A stretch of DNA of 64,000 bases from Bradyrhizobium elkanii USDA 76 (GCF_023278185.1 NZ_CP066356.1:3650001-3714000), one strand, 5' to 3'. Shown: positions 17,151 to 26,793, counted from the first letter of the stretch. Notes: generated by a model from the letters alone, not told the origin. Program-made: numbers and translations.

Positions 17151-18106
17151 GAAGGATTCTTCGGTCGGCCGAGCAGCGAGGCCATCTCGTCCTCGAGATT
17201 CTCGAACCCGCTCTTCTGTCCGCCGGCGGGCGGGGCGGGCGGCTCGCTTCGCTGCGGGCGCGCCGGCGGCGCCTCAGGCGCAACCGGCGGCGCGACGGTC
17301 TCGCCGGCACCGGTCGGGCGGCGCAGCGCCGCTTCGAGCCGTTGCGCCATCTCGGCGAGATTGGCGTCGGCGTTCGATGGAGGCGGCGCTGCCGAAGGCG
17401 CCTGCGTCGCGGCCGGCGGCGGTGCCTGGGGAGGCGGTGGCGGCGGCGTCACGGCGCGCTCGGTTGTGCGCAGCGGTGGCGGCGCCTTCGGCGGCTCGGC
17501 GGCGCGCGGCGGGCGCGGGACCACCGGCTCGGAGCGCGGCGGCAGGCGTGGCGGCATCGGATCGGGCCGCGGCTCGCCGCGTTCGGGCGTGAAGCCCGCG
17601 AGCGGATCGCTGCGACGCTCGGCGAGCGGCGGCGGGGGCCGGCGCAGCTCGTCGGCGAAGGAGGGCCGCGCCTGACGCGGCGGCAGCTCCGGCTCGGGAA
17701 GCTCGAAATTCTCGGAGCGGGCGGCTTCGCTCTCGTTCCAGGCTGCATCCGGAAGCGGCGCCACGCGCGGCGGCGCGGCATCGGCTGCGACCGCGGGGCG
17801 GGTCGACATTTGATCGCGCGCGGGCATCGCGCGGACGATATTCGGCTCGACGACGATATCGGTGGGGCCGCCGATCATCAGGAGATGCTCGATGTTGTCG
17901 CGGCGGACCAGCACCAGGCGGCGCCGCCCGTCGACCGCGGCAGCGTCGATCACCGCCAGGCGCGGCATGCGTCCTCGGTTGGCGTTGGCCCCGAGGCGGT
18001 TTCCGGCGAAGCGGCGGACGAGCCATGCGGTCACGCCGATGAGCGCCAGCACGACAACGAATGCCAAGACGAATGTAATGACCTGCATATTGGAGTCCCC
18101 GGCCAT
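17147..18106 (-). CDS. fliO: FliO-family flagellar biosynthesis protein with long Pro-rich tail
   Basis: The protein of about 319 residues has one N-terminal transmembrane helix (VITFVLAFVVVLALIGVTAW) followed by the short FliO beta domain (RRRLVLVRRDNIEHLLMIGG, PTDIVVEPNIV) and then a long, low-complexity Pro/Ala/Arg tail (about residues 110-300). Canonical FliO is only 100-150 residues, so the tail is unusual but occurs in this group. It chaperones FliP assembly. ATG 18106 (MAGDSNMQ) is preferred because GAGG lies 9 bases upstream; 18115 and 18088 are alternatives. Confidence 0.85.
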   Translation of the reverse strand: MAGDSNMQVITFVLAFVVVLALIGVTAWLVRRFAGNRLGANANRGRMPRLAVIDAAAVDGRRRLVLVRRDNIEHLLMIGGPTDIVVEPNIVRAMPARDQMSTRPAVAADAAPPRVAPLPDAAWNESEAARSENFELPEPELPPRQARPSFADELRRPPPPLAERRSDPLAGFTPERGEPRPDPMPPRLPPRSEPVVPRPPRAAEPPKAPPPLRTTERAVTPPPPPPQAPPPAATQAPSAAPPPSNADANLAEMAQRLEAALRRPTGAGETVAPPVAPEAPPARPQRSEPPAPPAGGQKSGFENLEDEMASLLGRPKNPS

Positions 18107-18371
18107 CTTGGCCATCCTCAGCTTTCGCCATCAACGGGCGCGGATTGACAGGTGCGGTTTGCGCAGCGAATCGCGCCCGAGATTCGCCTTATTTCTTAAT
18201 TCCCAGCGGCTTGCAGCCCACTGTTCTATTAATAAACCAAGAATCGCTTGTCCCAAAACGACTTCTCAGCGCCCCGCACTGTCTTGGTTTATGCTGGTTA
18301 ACGCAGCATTCGTGGCGAAAATGCGCTCGCAGGCCGCAGTTGCGGCGTTCTCCACGGATCCGTCCGGCATT

Positions 18372-18387
18372 TTAACCACCCGTTAAC
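18372..18387. promoter_or_regulatory. CtrA-type box in the fliO/flgB divergent promoter
   Basis: TTAACCACCCGTTAAC fits TTAA-N7-TTAAC exactly and lies 60-75 bases before flgB in the 340-base divergent spacer (18107-18446). Additional TTAAC half-sites occur near 18298 and 18431. The rest of the spacer holds the two promoters and no gene. CtrA control of early flagellar operons is established in Caulobacter and other alphaproteobacteria; here it is inferred from the motif. Confidence 0.65.
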
Positions 18388-18446
18388 CATACACCGGGCA
18401 AATTCTGCCTACCTCGGAAGAGCCAGAGGTTAACGGAGCCGCGGCG

Positions 18447-18857
18447 ATGGCCATGAATGATCTCCCGATCCTGTCGGCGTTGCGCACCAAGATGCAGTGG
18501 CACCAGGAGCGCCAGCGGGTGCTCGCCGAGAACATTTCCAATTCCGACACGCCGAGCTTCCGGCCGCGCGACCTGGTCGAGCCGAAGTTCGACCGGGCCG
18601 GCGCCACGGTCGGCGGCGGCGTGGGCACGCTGCCGATGATGCAGACCAGCGCCACCCACATGGCGGCGTCCGGCGCGCCCGACAGCTTCGACAACGATCG
18701 CGGCAAGAGCGGGTTCCAGACCCGTCCGGCCGGCAACGCGGTCAATCTCGAGGAGCAGATGCTGAAAGTGTCGGCCAACCAGATGGACTATGCGGCCGTC
18801 ACCTCGCTCTACAGCCGCAGCCTGCATCTGCTGAAGACTGCGATCGGCAAGGGCTAG
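18447..18857 (+). CDS. flgB: Flagellar basal-body rod protein FlgB
   Basis: The 136-residue proximal rod protein has the conserved N-terminal rod motif (QRVLAENISNSDTPSFRPRD), a central Gly/Ser/Thr-rich region and the C-terminal amphipathic helix (KVSANQMDYAAVTSLYSRSL). The length is normal. It is the first gene of flgB-flgC-fliE-fliQ-fliR-flhB, downstream of a CtrA-type box. The protein is exported through the flagellar type III gate encoded by the same operon. Confidence 0.97.
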   Translation: MAMNDLPILSALRTKMQWHQERQRVLAENISNSDTPSFRPRDLVEPKFDRAGATVGGGVGTLPMMQTSATHMAASGAPDSFDNDRGKSGFQTRPAGNAVNLEEQMLKVSANQMDYAAVTSLYSRSLHLLKTAIGKG

Positions 18858-18896
18858 AGCAAGGGTTAGCCCGCCTGACGGCGGCAGGAGGATCCC

Positions 18897-19322
18897 ATGG
18901 CAGACGGAACAAGCGATTTCGCCCGCTCGATGAGCATCGCGACCTCAGGCCTGCGGGCGCAGGCGGGGCGCATGCGGGTGATCTCGGAAAATATCGCCAA
19001 TGCCGATTCGACGGCGCAGACCGCGGGCGGCGATCCTTACCGCCGCAAGGTGCCGACCTTCTCCTCCACGCTCGATCGCACGCTCGACGCCCAGGTCGTG
19101 GCGCTGGGCCGGATCCGCCCCGACCAGTCTTCGTTCCGTGTCAAGCACGAGCCGGGCAATCCGGCGGCGGACGCCTCGGGCAACGTCAAATATCCGAATG
19201 TCAATGCGATGGTCGAAATGACCGACATGCGCGACGCCCAGCGCTCCTACGAGGCCAACCTCAACATCATCAGCGCGACGCGGCGGATGATCCAGCGCAC
19301 GCTCGACATCCTCAAGTCCTGA
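18897..19322 (+). CDS. flgC: Flagellar basal-body rod protein FlgC
   Basis: The 141-residue protein has the rod signature SIATSGLRAQAGRMRVISENIANADS and a C-terminal helix (EMTDMRDAQRSYEANLNIIS) typical of FlgC. GGCAGGAGG precedes ATG 18897. It is encoded 39 bases after flgB and is a proximal rod component in the periplasm. Confidence 0.97.
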   Translation: MADGTSDFARSMSIATSGLRAQAGRMRVISENIANADSTAQTAGGDPYRRKVPTFSSTLDRTLDAQVVALGRIRPDQSSFRVKHEPGNPAADASGNVKYPNVNAMVEMTDMRDAQRSYEANLNIISATRRMIQRTLDILKS

Positions 19323-19348
19323 CGCAACAAGAACAGGGAACCTAAATC

Positions 19349-19660
19349 ATGGCTTCACCGACAGTCGCCGCCAACGCCTATGCCAACCTCGCCAAGATGA
19401 TGGAGCGCGGCGGCGCCGAGAAGGCCGGGCAGGCCGTCGCCGGCCCATCCTTCAGCGCACTGCTGAAGGACTCCGTCGGCAGCGTCCTGGAGGCGGGCAA
19501 GAAGTCCGACGCGCAGACCATGGCGATGGCCTCGGGCAAGGCGAACGTGATGGACGTGGTGACGGCGGTCGCCGACACCGACGTTGCGGTGTCGACGCTG
19601 GTCTCGGTGCGCGACCGCGTGATCCAGGCCTACGAAGACATCATGAAGATGCCGATCTGA
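19349..19660 (+). CDS. fliE: Flagellar hook-basal body complex protein FliE
   Basis: The 103-residue protein links the MS ring to the rod. The C-terminal half (DVVTAVADTDVAVSTLVSVR, DRVIQAYEDIMKMPI) is the conserved FliE helix. It lies 26 bases after flgC and is the third gene of the operon. It is followed by an unusual 90-base nested palindrome before fliQ. Confidence 0.95.
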   Translation: MASPTVAANAYANLAKMMERGGAEKAGQAVAGPSFSALLKDSVGSVLEAGKKSDAQTMAMASGKANVMDVVTAVADTDVAVSTLVSVRDRVIQAYEDIMKMPI

Positions 19661-19679
19661 CGTCGCCTGCGACGTCATC

Positions 19680-19768
19680 CCGGGGCGATGCGCCGCATCG
19701 AGCCTCAGATGTGCAATTGCACATCAAATATCTCGAGGTTCCGGGTCCGATGCGGCGCATCGCCCCGG
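19680..19768. repeat. Nested palindromic element between fliE and fliQ
   Basis: The outer arms CCGGGGCGATGCGCCGCATCG (left, 19680-19700) and its near complement at 19748-19768 enclose a perfect inner palindrome, GATGTGCAATTGCACATC (19708-19725). The layout matches the dispersed intergenic palindromes elsewhere in the window (e.g. 54680-54722, inner TGTGCGCAATTGCGCACA). In the middle of an operon it could attenuate transcription or stabilise mRNA. Confidence 0.8.
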
Positions 19769-19805
19769 AACGACGGTGCAAACACTAGCAAGCGAGAACC
19801 CAACA

Positions 19806-20069
19806 ATGACCGGCCCCGAAACCCTCGACGTGGCGCGCGATGCGATCTGGACCATCGTGGTGGTGTCGTCGCCCCTGATGGTGGTCGGCCTCGTGGTCGG
19901 CGTCGTGGTGTCGCTGTTCCAGGCGCTGACGCAGATCCAGGAACAGACCCTGATTTTCGTGCCGAAGATCCTCGCGATCTTCGTCACATTGCTGCTGGCG
20001 CTGCCGTTCATGGCGGACTCGCTCAGTAGCCACATGATGCGGATTTCATCGCGAATCATCGGCGGTTGA
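19806..20069 (+). CDS. fliQ: Flagellar export apparatus protein FliQ
   Basis: The 87-residue protein has two transmembrane helices (IWTIVVVSSPLMVVGLVVGV and FVPKILAIFVTLLLALPFM) with the FliQ loop VSLFQALTQIQEQTL between them. The start at ATG 19806 (MTGPETLDVARDAIW) gives the family length; an upstream in-frame start would add ten non-conserved residues inside the spacer palindrome region. Part of the FliPQR export gate. Confidence 0.95.
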   Translation: MTGPETLDVARDAIWTIVVVSSPLMVVGLVVGVVVSLFQALTQIQEQTLIFVPKILAIFVTLLLALPFMADSLSSHMMRISSRIIGG

Positions 20070-20087
20070 TGCACTAATGCCGCGGTC

Positions 20088-20858
20088 ATGCGCATCGATG
20101 TCTCCCTGCTGCCGGCGCTGGCCGCGATCTTCGTGCTGGTCTTCGCGCGCGTGGGCGCGATGGTGATGCTGCTGCCCGGCTTCGGCGAGAGCAACATCCC
20201 GGCGCGGGTCAAGCTGTCGATCGCGCTATTGCTGACGCTGATCATCCTTCCCCTGCATCGCAACGCCTATCATGTCGACCTGACGTCGATCTCCTCGCTC
20301 GGCGTCCTGATGGTGCATGAGCTCATCATCGGCATCGTGCTCGGCGCGACCGCGCGGGTGACGCTGTCGGCGCTCAACGTCGCGGGCTCCGTGATCGCGC
20401 AGCAGCTCGGCCTCGGCTTCGTCACCGCTGTCGATCCGACCCAGGGGCAGCAGGGCCAGATCATCGGCAACTTCCTCACCATCCTCGGCCTCACGCTGCT
20501 GTTTGCGACCGACAGCCACTATCTCGTCATTGCGGCGCTGAGCGAGAGCTACCGCATCTTCTCGCCGGGCGAGATCATGCCGACTGGCGATGTCGCCGCG
20601 CTTGCGACCTCGGCCTTCTCCGCCGCCTTCAAGATCGGCCTGCAGCTGTCCGCGCCGTTCCTGGTGTTCGGCCTGGTCTTCAACATCGGGCTTGGCGTGC
20701 TGGCGCGGCTGATGCCGCAGATGCAGGTCTATTTCGTCGGCGTGCCGCTCTCGATCATGGTCGGGTTCCTGATCTTCGGCGTCGGGCTCGCCGCGATGAT
20801 GAACACCTATCTCGACTATTTCCTCGGCGTCATGCGCCAGCTCGCTCCGATGAATTAG
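20088..20858 (+). CDS. fliR: Flagellar export apparatus protein FliR
   Basis: The 256-residue polytopic inner-membrane protein has FliR signatures (FARVGAMVMLLPGFGESNIP, VHELIIGIVLGATARVTLSA, LGLGFVTAVDPTQGQQG). It starts 18 bases after fliQ and ends 11 bases before flhB, so all three are likely translated from one message. It completes the FliP5-Q4-R1 export gate. Confidence 0.97.
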   Translation: MRIDVSLLPALAAIFVLVFARVGAMVMLLPGFGESNIPARVKLSIALLLTLIILPLHRNAYHVDLTSISSLGVLMVHELIIGIVLGATARVTLSALNVAGSVIAQQLGLGFVTAVDPTQGQQGQIIGNFLTILGLTLLFATDSHYLVIAALSESYRIFSPGEIMPTGDVAALATSAFSAAFKIGLQLSAPFLVFGLVFNIGLGVLARLMPQMQVYFVGVPLSIMVGFLIFGVGLAAMMNTYLDYFLGVMRQLAPMN

Positions 20859-20869
20859 GAGGAGAAGAA

Positions 20870-21943
20870 GTGGCGGACGATACCGAAGACAAAACAGAAG
20901 ACCCTACGCAAAAACGTCTCGATGAAGCCCTCGAGAAAGGTGATGTCGTCAAGAGCCAGGAGGTCAACACCTGGTTCGTGATCGCCGGCGGCACCTTGGT
21001 GCTGTCGACCTTCTCGGGTTCGATCGGCAGCGGCATCTTGATGCCGCTGCGCAACCTGATCGCCAATTCATGGATGATCCGCACCGACGGCGCCGGCCTG
21101 CTGGCGCTGACCCAGTCGCTCGGCTACGCGGTGGTCGCCGCGATCGGCGTGCCGTTCCTGTTGCTGGCGCTGGCCGCGATCGCGGGCAACATGGTGCAGC
21201 ATCAGCTGGTGTGGTCGGGCGAGCAGCTGAAGCCGAAATTCTCCAAGATCTCGCCGGCTGCCGGCTTCAAGCGGCTGTTCGGCAAGCAGGCGGTGGCGAA
21301 TTTCCTGAAAGGCCTGTTCAAGCTGATCGCGCTCGGCGCCGTGATGGTCGCGGTGCTGTGGCCCGATCGGATGCGGATGGAATCCTTCCTGCGGGTCGAT
21401 CCGGCCGAACTGCTGCCCGCCATCACCGGCATGACGGTGCACCTGTTGGCGGCGGTGGTGGCCATCCTCGCTGCGGTCGCGATCGCCGACTACTTCTTCC
21501 AGTACCGGACCTGGTACGAGCGTCACAAGATGTCGCTGCAGGAGATGAAGGAGGAGTTCAAGCAGTCGGAAGGCGACCCGCACGTCAAGGGCAGGATCAA
21601 GCAATTGCGGGTCCAGCGCGCCAAGAAGCGCATGATGGCCCAGGTTCCGAAGGCCTCGGTGATCATCACCAACCCGACCCACTATTCGGTGGCGCTGGCC
21701 TACGACCGCAGCATGTCGGCGCCGATCTGCGTCGCCAAGGGCGTCGACAATCTTGCCTTCAAGATCCGGGAGATCGCCAAGGAGCACGACATTCCGATCG
21801 TGGAGAACGTGCCGCTGGCCCGGGCGCTCTATGCGACGGTCGAGCTCGACCGGGAGATCCCGGTCGAGCACTATCACGCGGTTGCCGAAATCATCGGCTA
21901 CGTGATGCGGCTGAGGCGCGGCCTGTCCGGCCTGCGGCAGTAA
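20870..21943 (+). CDS. flhB: Flagellar export switch protein FlhB
   Basis: The 357-residue protein has four N-terminal transmembrane helices and a cytoplasmic domain with the autocleavage motif NPTH at residues 268-271 (IITNPTHYSVALAY). Cleavage there mediates the switch from rod/hook to filament export. The start is GTG 20870 with a strong TAGGAGGAG site. Last gene of the flagellar operon; the acidic N-terminus (ADDTEDKTEDPTQKRLDEAL) is typical. Confidence 0.97.
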   Translation: MADDTEDKTEDPTQKRLDEALEKGDVVKSQEVNTWFVIAGGTLVLSTFSGSIGSGILMPLRNLIANSWMIRTDGAGLLALTQSLGYAVVAAIGVPFLLLALAAIAGNMVQHQLVWSGEQLKPKFSKISPAAGFKRLFGKQAVANFLKGLFKLIALGAVMVAVLWPDRMRMESFLRVDPAELLPAITGMTVHLLAAVVAILAAVAIADYFFQYRTWYERHKMSLQEMKEEFKQSEGDPHVKGRIKQLRVQRAKKRMMAQVPKASVIITNPTHYSVALAYDRSMSAPICVAKGVDNLAFKIREIAKEHDIPIVENVPLARALYATVELDREIPVEHYHAVAEIIGYVMRLRRGLSGLRQ

Positions 21944-22073
21944 GGGGCGGAAAACCCGCTTGAAATGCGCGTAACTTGCGAAATTGCCGCCTGTTGGACT
22001 TGCGTTTTCGGGTCCGATTCAGGCACTCAGGGGCGAGGTGGCCGGCCGGTCGCCTTCGTGATGCAGACGAGCC

Positions 22074-24650
22074 ATGTCTCTCCAGATGACCGCCGATAGC
22101 AACGATCCTTCCGTGACCGAGCCGTTCGTGGCCCACGGGCCAGCGCGGCGGAACGGCAGCATCCTGCTGGTGGTCCTGATCGCCGCCGGCATCGTCGCGG
22201 TGGCGGTCTGGCTGATGACCATCGGCCGCACCGAGGCGCAGCCCTATATCCTCGGCGTGCTGGCGCTGCTCGCCACCGTCGGGCTGTTCAACCTGTTCGC
22301 CCTTGCCGCCGGCATCATCCGCTTCTCCGACCGTGCCACCGATGATCCGGTGATGGCGCGGATCGCCGACCAGGCCCAGGAAGGGCTCGTCGTCACCGAC
22401 TCCCGCGGCCACGTGGTCTATTCCAACGCCGCCTATCTCACGCTGACCGGCGCGGCCGGGCCGCAGGAGGTCCGTCCGGTCGAGCGGGTCTTCATCGGCA
22501 ACCCCGACGTCTCCGAGGCCGTGTTCCGCCTTTTGAAGGCTGCCCGCGAGGGCAAGCGGCAGCAGGAGGAGGTCCGCGTCGCCGGCCACGAGGCCGGGCA
22601 GGGCCGCTGGCTGCGGCTGCGGGTACGCCCGCTCGGCGAAGGCAAGCGCGATGCGAAATATGCAGTTTGGTCGATCGCCGACGTCACCCGCGACCGCGAG
22701 CGCCAGGAAGACGTGTTCCAGGAGCTGCGGCACGCGATCGAATATCTCGATCACGCGCCGTGCGGCTTCTTCTCGGTCAATCCGGCCGGCGAGATCGCCT
22801 ATGTCAACGCCACGCTGGCCAACTGGCTGGACTACGATCTGGCCGAGATAGGCTCGGGCGGCCTGAAACTGACCGACATCGTCTCGGGCGACGGCGCGGC
22901 GCTGTTGACTTCGATTGCGGCGGTGCCGGGCGAGGTCAAGACCGAGGTGTTCGACATCGACCTGCGGATGCGCGGCGGGAAGACCGTGCCGGTGCGGCTC
23001 TATCACAAGCTCGCCTTCGGCGCCGACGGCGCGGCGGGCGCCTCGCGCACGCTGGTGATCAGCCGCGCCCGCGACGAGCATTCCGATCCGGAGCGCGCCG
23101 CCGAGGTGCGTTTCATGCGCTTCTTCGACCATACGCCGATGGCGATCGCGACCGTCGATCGCGGCGGCAATGTGGTGGGCGCCAATGCGCGCTATGCCAA
23201 GCTGGCGCAGGGCCTGAACGGCGACGGCGGCGCCGCCAAGTCGATCTTCCGCGCCGTCAATCCGCGCGACCGCGGCCTCTTGATCGCCGCGATCAACCAG
23301 GCGGCCGAGGGCCAGGGCGACATCGCGCCGGTCGAGGTGATGCTCGACGGGCCCAAGGAGCGCTTTGCCCAGTTCTTCGTCACCACCGTCGAGAAGGACG
23401 AGCGCGACGCCGAGACCGCGATCGTCTACATGCTCGAGACCACCGAGCGGCGCGCGCTGGAAAACCAGATCAACCAATCGCAGAAGATGGAGATGGTCGG
23501 CCAGCTCGCCGGCGGCATCGCGCACGACTTCAACAACGTGCTGTCGGCCATCATGATGGCCAACGACTTCCTGCTGAACGCACACAAGCCGACCGACCCG
23601 TCGTTCCAGGACATCATGCAGATCAAGCAGAACGCCACCCGCGCCGCGACGCTGGTGCGGCAGCTGCTTGCATTCTCGCGCCGCCAGACGCTGCGGCCGC
23701 AGGTGCTCGATCTCGGCGATGCATTGAGCGACCTCACCATGCTGCTGCGCCGGCTGATCGGCGAGAAGGTCAAGCTCGACCTCGTGCATGGCCGCGACCT
23801 GTGGCCGGTGAAGGTCGACGTCTCGCAGTTCGAGCAGGTGGTGGTCAATCTCGCGGTCAACGCGCGCGATGCGATGCCCGACGGCGGCAAGCTGATCATC
23901 CGCACCGCCAATGTGCCGACCGAGGAGGCCGCCCAGCTCGCCAACAAGGGCATGCCGGCGGCGGACTATGTGAAGATCGAGATCGCCGACACCGGCACCG
24001 GCATTCCGGCCGAGATCATCGACAAGATCTTCGAGCCGTTCTTCTCGACCAAGGATGTCGGCAAGGGAACCGGCCTCGGCCTGTCCACGGTCTACGGCAT
24101 CGTCAAGCAGACCGGCGGCTTCGTCTATGTCGATTCCGTGCCGGGCGGCGGCACCACGTTCCGGATCTATCTGCCGCGGCATCGCCAGGAGCAGGAGGTC
24201 GCGCCCGAGGCCCAGGCCGGCAACGGTGCGGCCAAGGAAACCGCCGTGGAAGCCGCCAAGCCGAAGCCCGATCTCACCGGGCAGGGCACCATCCTGCTGG
24301 TGGAGGACGAGGACGGCCTGCGCTCGCTGAATGCGCGCGGCCTGCGCTCGCGCGGCTACAGCGTGATCGAGGCGGCGAACGGCGTCGAGGCGCTGGAGGC
24401 GTTCGAGGAGAAGAACGGCGCCGTCGATCTCGTCGTCTCCGACGTCGTGATGCCGGAGATGGACGGCCCGACGCTGCTGAAGGAAATGCGCAGCCGCAAC
24501 GCGGAGCTGAAGATCATCTTCGTCTCAGGCTATGCCGAGGACGCGTTCGAGAAGAGCCTGCCGGAGAACCAGCAGTTCGCGTTCCTGCCGAAGCCCTTCA
24601 CATTGACGCAGCTGGTCGCCGCGGTGAAGGAAACCATGACGGCGAATTAG
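22074..24650 (+). CDS. cckA: CckA hybrid histidine kinase (cell-cycle phosphorelay)
   Basis: The 858-residue protein has two N-terminal transmembrane helices (about residues 27-85), PAS-like sensor domains (about 100-440), a HisKA domain with the phospho-acceptor His484 in [12 protein letters not shown], an HATPase domain ([33 protein letters not shown]) and a C-terminal receiver with Asp790 in [12 protein letters not shown]. This is the CckA architecture; with ChpT it phosphorylates CtrA. It follows flhB in the same direction after a 130-base spacer. CtrA-type boxes in this window at flgB and the TPR gene link it to likely targets. Confidence 0.93.
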   Translation: MSLQMTADSNDPSVTEPFVAHGPARRNGSILLVVLIAAGIVAVAVWLMTIGRTEAQPYILGVLALLATVGLFNLFALAAGIIRFSDRATDDPVMARIADQAQEGLVVTDSRGHVVYSNAAYLTLTGAAGPQEVRPVERVFIGNPDVSEAVFRLLKAAREGKRQQEEVRVAGHEAGQGRWLRLRVRPLGEGKRDAKYAVWSIADVTRDRERQEDVFQELRHAIEYLDHAPCGFFSVNPAGEIAYVNATLANWLDYDLAEIGSGGLKLTDIVSGDGAALLTSIAAVPGEVKTEVFDIDLRMRGGKTVPVRLYHKLAFGADGAAGASRTLVISRARDEHSDPERAAEVRFMRFFDHTPMAIATVDRGGNVVGANARYAKLAQGLNGDGGAAKSIFRAVNPRDRGLLIAAINQAAEGQGDIAPVEVMLDGPKERFAQFFVTTVEKDERDAETAIVYMLETTERRALENQINQSQKMEMVGQLAGGIAHDFNNVLSAIMMANDFLLNAHKPTDPSFQDIMQIKQNATRAATLVRQLLAFSRRQTLRPQVLDLGDALSDLTMLLRRLIGEKVKLDLVHGRDLWPVKVDVSQFEQVVVNLAVNARDAMPDGGKLIIRTANVPTEEAAQLANKGMPAADYVKIEIADTGTGIPAEIIDKIFEPFFSTKDVGKGTGLGLSTVYGIVKQTGGFVYVDSVPGGGTTFRIYLPRHRQEQEVAPEAQAGNGAAKETAVEAAKPKPDLTGQGTILLVEDEDGLRSLNARGLRSRGYSVIEAANGVEALEAFEEKNGAVDLVVSDVVMPEMDGPTLLKEMRSRNAELKIIFVSGYAEDAFEKSLPENQQFAFLPKPFTLTQLVAAVKETMTAN

Positions 24651-24884
24651 CCGCGCGGCGACGCGGGTTGCGGATTCACCTGTTCCAGGGGGCGGGTGCT
24701 GTTCCGGTTGAATCTCGGCGGCATCTCGGGGTAGGACGCGGCGTCGCATCCACAAGGACCATAGTGTCACATCTCCGCGACCGAGGGCCGCAGCCGCGGT
24801 TCCCGTTTCCCGCTTCACTTTTAACCGGCCCTGCCCATCTTAGGGGCGTTTCCCCATGCCGGGGAATCCTTTGAGGAAACCAAC

Positions 24885-25847
24885 ATGAATTTCTCGCAAC
24901 GCACGCGTGGAATTGTTCGGGCGATCGCCGTCGCGATGGCGCTGGCGCTGCCCGTGATGATGACCGTTTCGGCGGCCGACGCCCGCGTTGGCGGCGGCGG
25001 CTCGCGCGGCTCGCGGACATTCTCCGCGCCGCCCTCGACCAACACGGCGCCGGGCTCGGTTGCGCCGATGAACCGCACCTTCAGCCAGCCTGGTAGCCCG
25101 AACATGGGCGCGCCGGCGGCGGCGAATTCCGGCGGCCTGTTCGGTCGCGGCGGAATGGGCCGCGGCCTGCTCGGCGGCCTCGCCGCGGGCTTCCTTGGCG
25201 CCGGCCTGTTCGGCATGCTGTTCGGCGGCGGGCTGTTCTCGGGTCTCGGCGGCCTGTCGTCGATGCTCGGCCTCCTGCTGCAGATCGGCCTGATCGTGCT
25301 CGTGGTTCGCCTTGCGATGTCGTGGTGGCAGCGCCGCAACACGCCGGCGGCGGCCTACGCGGGTGGCCCCGACGTCGGCCCCGGTCCGCAGGCGAACGCC
25401 CGCTCGGGCTTCGGCTTCGGCCTCGGCGGCGGATCGAATGCGCCGGTGGAGATCGCGCCTGGCGACTATGAGACGTTCGAACGGCTGCTCGGCGACATCC
25501 AGACCGCGTGGTCGAACGAGGACATTGCGAAGCTGCACACGCTCGCGACGCCGGAGATGGTGTCGTACTTCTCGAAGGATCTCGAGGAGAACAAGGCGCG
25601 CAACGTCACCAACAAGGTGACCAACGTGAAGCTGCTGCAGGGCGATCTGGCGGAAGCCTGGCGCGAAGGCGACAGCGAGTATGCGACGGTCGCGATGCGC
25701 TACTCGCTGGTCGACACCGTGCTCGAACGCGGCACCGGCCGTCAGGTCGGCGGCAGCACGCAGCCGGAGGAGGTCACGGAGGTCTGGACCTTCGTGCGCC
25801 AGCGTGGCGGCAATTGGGAGCTTTCGGCGATCCAGCAGACCAACTGA
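24885..25847 (+). CDS. Tim44-like domain membrane protein
   Basis: The 320-residue protein has an N-terminal export signal (ending near SAADARVGG), a Gly/Ser/Phe-rich region with hydrophobic segments (GRGLLGGLAAGFLGAGLFGM, GLLLQIGLIVLVVRLAMSWW), and a C-terminal Tim44-like domain (DYETFERLLGDIQTAWSNED ... GGNWELSAIQQTN). Bacterial Tim44-domain proteins are membrane-associated and of poorly known role, possibly binding lipid or other proteins. GAGGAAACC precedes the start. A strong terminator follows. Confidence 0.85.
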   Translation: MNFSQRTRGIVRAIAVAMALALPVMMTVSAADARVGGGGSRGSRTFSAPPSTNTAPGSVAPMNRTFSQPGSPNMGAPAAANSGGLFGRGGMGRGLLGGLAAGFLGAGLFGMLFGGGLFSGLGGLSSMLGLLLQIGLIVLVVRLAMSWWQRRNTPAAAYAGGPDVGPGPQANARSGFGFGLGGGSNAPVEIAPGDYETFERLLGDIQTAWSNEDIAKLHTLATPEMVSYFSKDLEENKARNVTNKVTNVKLLQGDLAEAWREGDSEYATVAMRYSLVDTVLERGTGRQVGGSTQPEEVTEVWTFVRQRGGNWELSAIQQTN

Positions 25848-25871
25848 TCGATTGCCGGAGATGACAGATAC

Positions 25872-25901
25872 AAGGCGCCGCGGCCTGGTCCGCGGCGCCT
25901 T
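25872..25901 (+). terminator. Rho-independent terminator after the Tim44-like gene
   Basis: AAGGCGCCGCGG, loop CCTGGT, CCGCGGCGCCTT form a perfect 12-bp stem followed by TGTGTTGTG. It lies 25 bases after the stop codon. Confidence 0.85.
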
Positions 25902-25997
25902 TGTGTTGTGCCTTCATTCACATGTCGCGGCGCCGGAATATCCGGAGGGCCTGCGGGTTGATCTCAGCGGACCATAACAACCATCGGGAGGATTGAG

Positions 25998-26675
25998 ATG
26001 AAGATCGTTGCGCAGATCGCGGTTCCGGCCTGTCTTGCGTTTGTCGTCGTGGCGGCGCCGCCGGCGGCGGCGCAGACCGCCGACACCAGCTTCTTCCTCA
26101 CCAGCAACGGCATCGGCAACGGCGGCAATCTCGGCGGGCTCGCCGGCGCCGACAATCATTGCCAGACGCTGGCGCAGGCCGCCGGCTTCGGTGCGCCGAA
26201 GACCTGGCGCGCCTATCTCTCGACCCAGGCGGCCGACGGCAAGGCAGCGGAGAATGCGCGCGACCGCATCGGCAAGGGACCTTGGAAGAATGTAAAGGGC
26301 GTCGTGGTCGCCAAGGACGTCGCCGACCTGCACAGCGCCGGCAACAATCTCACCAAGCAGACCGCGCTGTCCGAGAAGGGCGAGGTCGTCAACGGTGCCG
26401 GCGACACACCGAACCGCCACGACGTGCTGACGGGATCGCAGGCAGACGGTACGGCATTTGCGGCCGGCGAGGACCGCACCTGCAAGAACTGGACAAGCAG
26501 CACGCAAGGCGCCGCCATGCTCGGGCATTTCGACCGCAAGGGCCTGCGCGACGACGAGCCGTCCAAATCCTGGAACACGTCGCATCCCTCGCGCGGCCCG
26601 GACGGCGGCTGCTCGCAGGCCGACCTGAAGAGCACCGGCGGCGACGGCTTGCTGTACTGCTTCGCGGCGAATTGA
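25998..26675 (+). CDS. Secreted lectin-like / DUF1554-like protein
   Basis: The 225-residue protein has a signal peptide ending at PPAAAQ and a domain starting SFFLTSNGIGNGGNLGGLAG, followed by ADNHCQTLAQAAG and KTWRAYLST. The GNLGGLAGAD-x-x-C pattern is shared by DUF1554-type and C-type-lectin-like exported proteins. Four cysteines (in HCQTL, RTCKNW, GGCSQ, LYCFA) could form two disulfides. It is probably periplasmic or surface-exposed, with an unknown ligand. GGGAGG lies 7-12 bases before the start. Confidence 0.7.
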   Translation: MKIVAQIAVPACLAFVVVAAPPAAAQTADTSFFLTSNGIGNGGNLGGLAGADNHCQTLAQAAGFGAPKTWRAYLSTQAADGKAAENARDRIGKGPWKNVKGVVVAKDVADLHSAGNNLTKQTALSEKGEVVNGAGDTPNRHDVLTGSQADGTAFAAGEDRTCKNWTSSTQGAAMLGHFDRKGLRDDEPSKSWNTSHPSRGPDGGCSQADLKSTGGDGLLYCFAAN

Positions 26676-26696
26676 GGGGGAGCGCATCTGCTTCGT

Positions 26697-26776
26697 CATT
26701 GCGAGCGCAGCGAAGCAATCCATCCTGCCATACGCGCGGAGCGATGGATTGCTTCGTCGCTCCGCTCCTCGCAATG
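26697..26776. repeat. Dispersed palindromic repeat (CATTGCGAG...CTCGCAATG)
   Basis: The inverted arms CATTGCGAGCGCAGCGAAGC and the near-complement ending CTCGCAATG enclose inner arms AGCAATCCATC/GATGGATTGC. The same kind of repeat is abundant in Bradyrhizobium spacers (established for the genus). It lies between convergent genes and may act as a bidirectional terminator. Confidence 0.75.
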
Positions 26777-26793
26777 GGATAGTGCGATCGCGC

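Noticed and set aside
16377..17675. A 432-codon plus-strand frame
   Set aside because: Antisense to fliP and fliO.
21891..24182. A 763-codon open frame antisense to cckA
   Set aside because: High GC keeps antisense frames open. Composition is His/Arg/Asp-rich without folds, and the opposite strand encodes a clear CckA.
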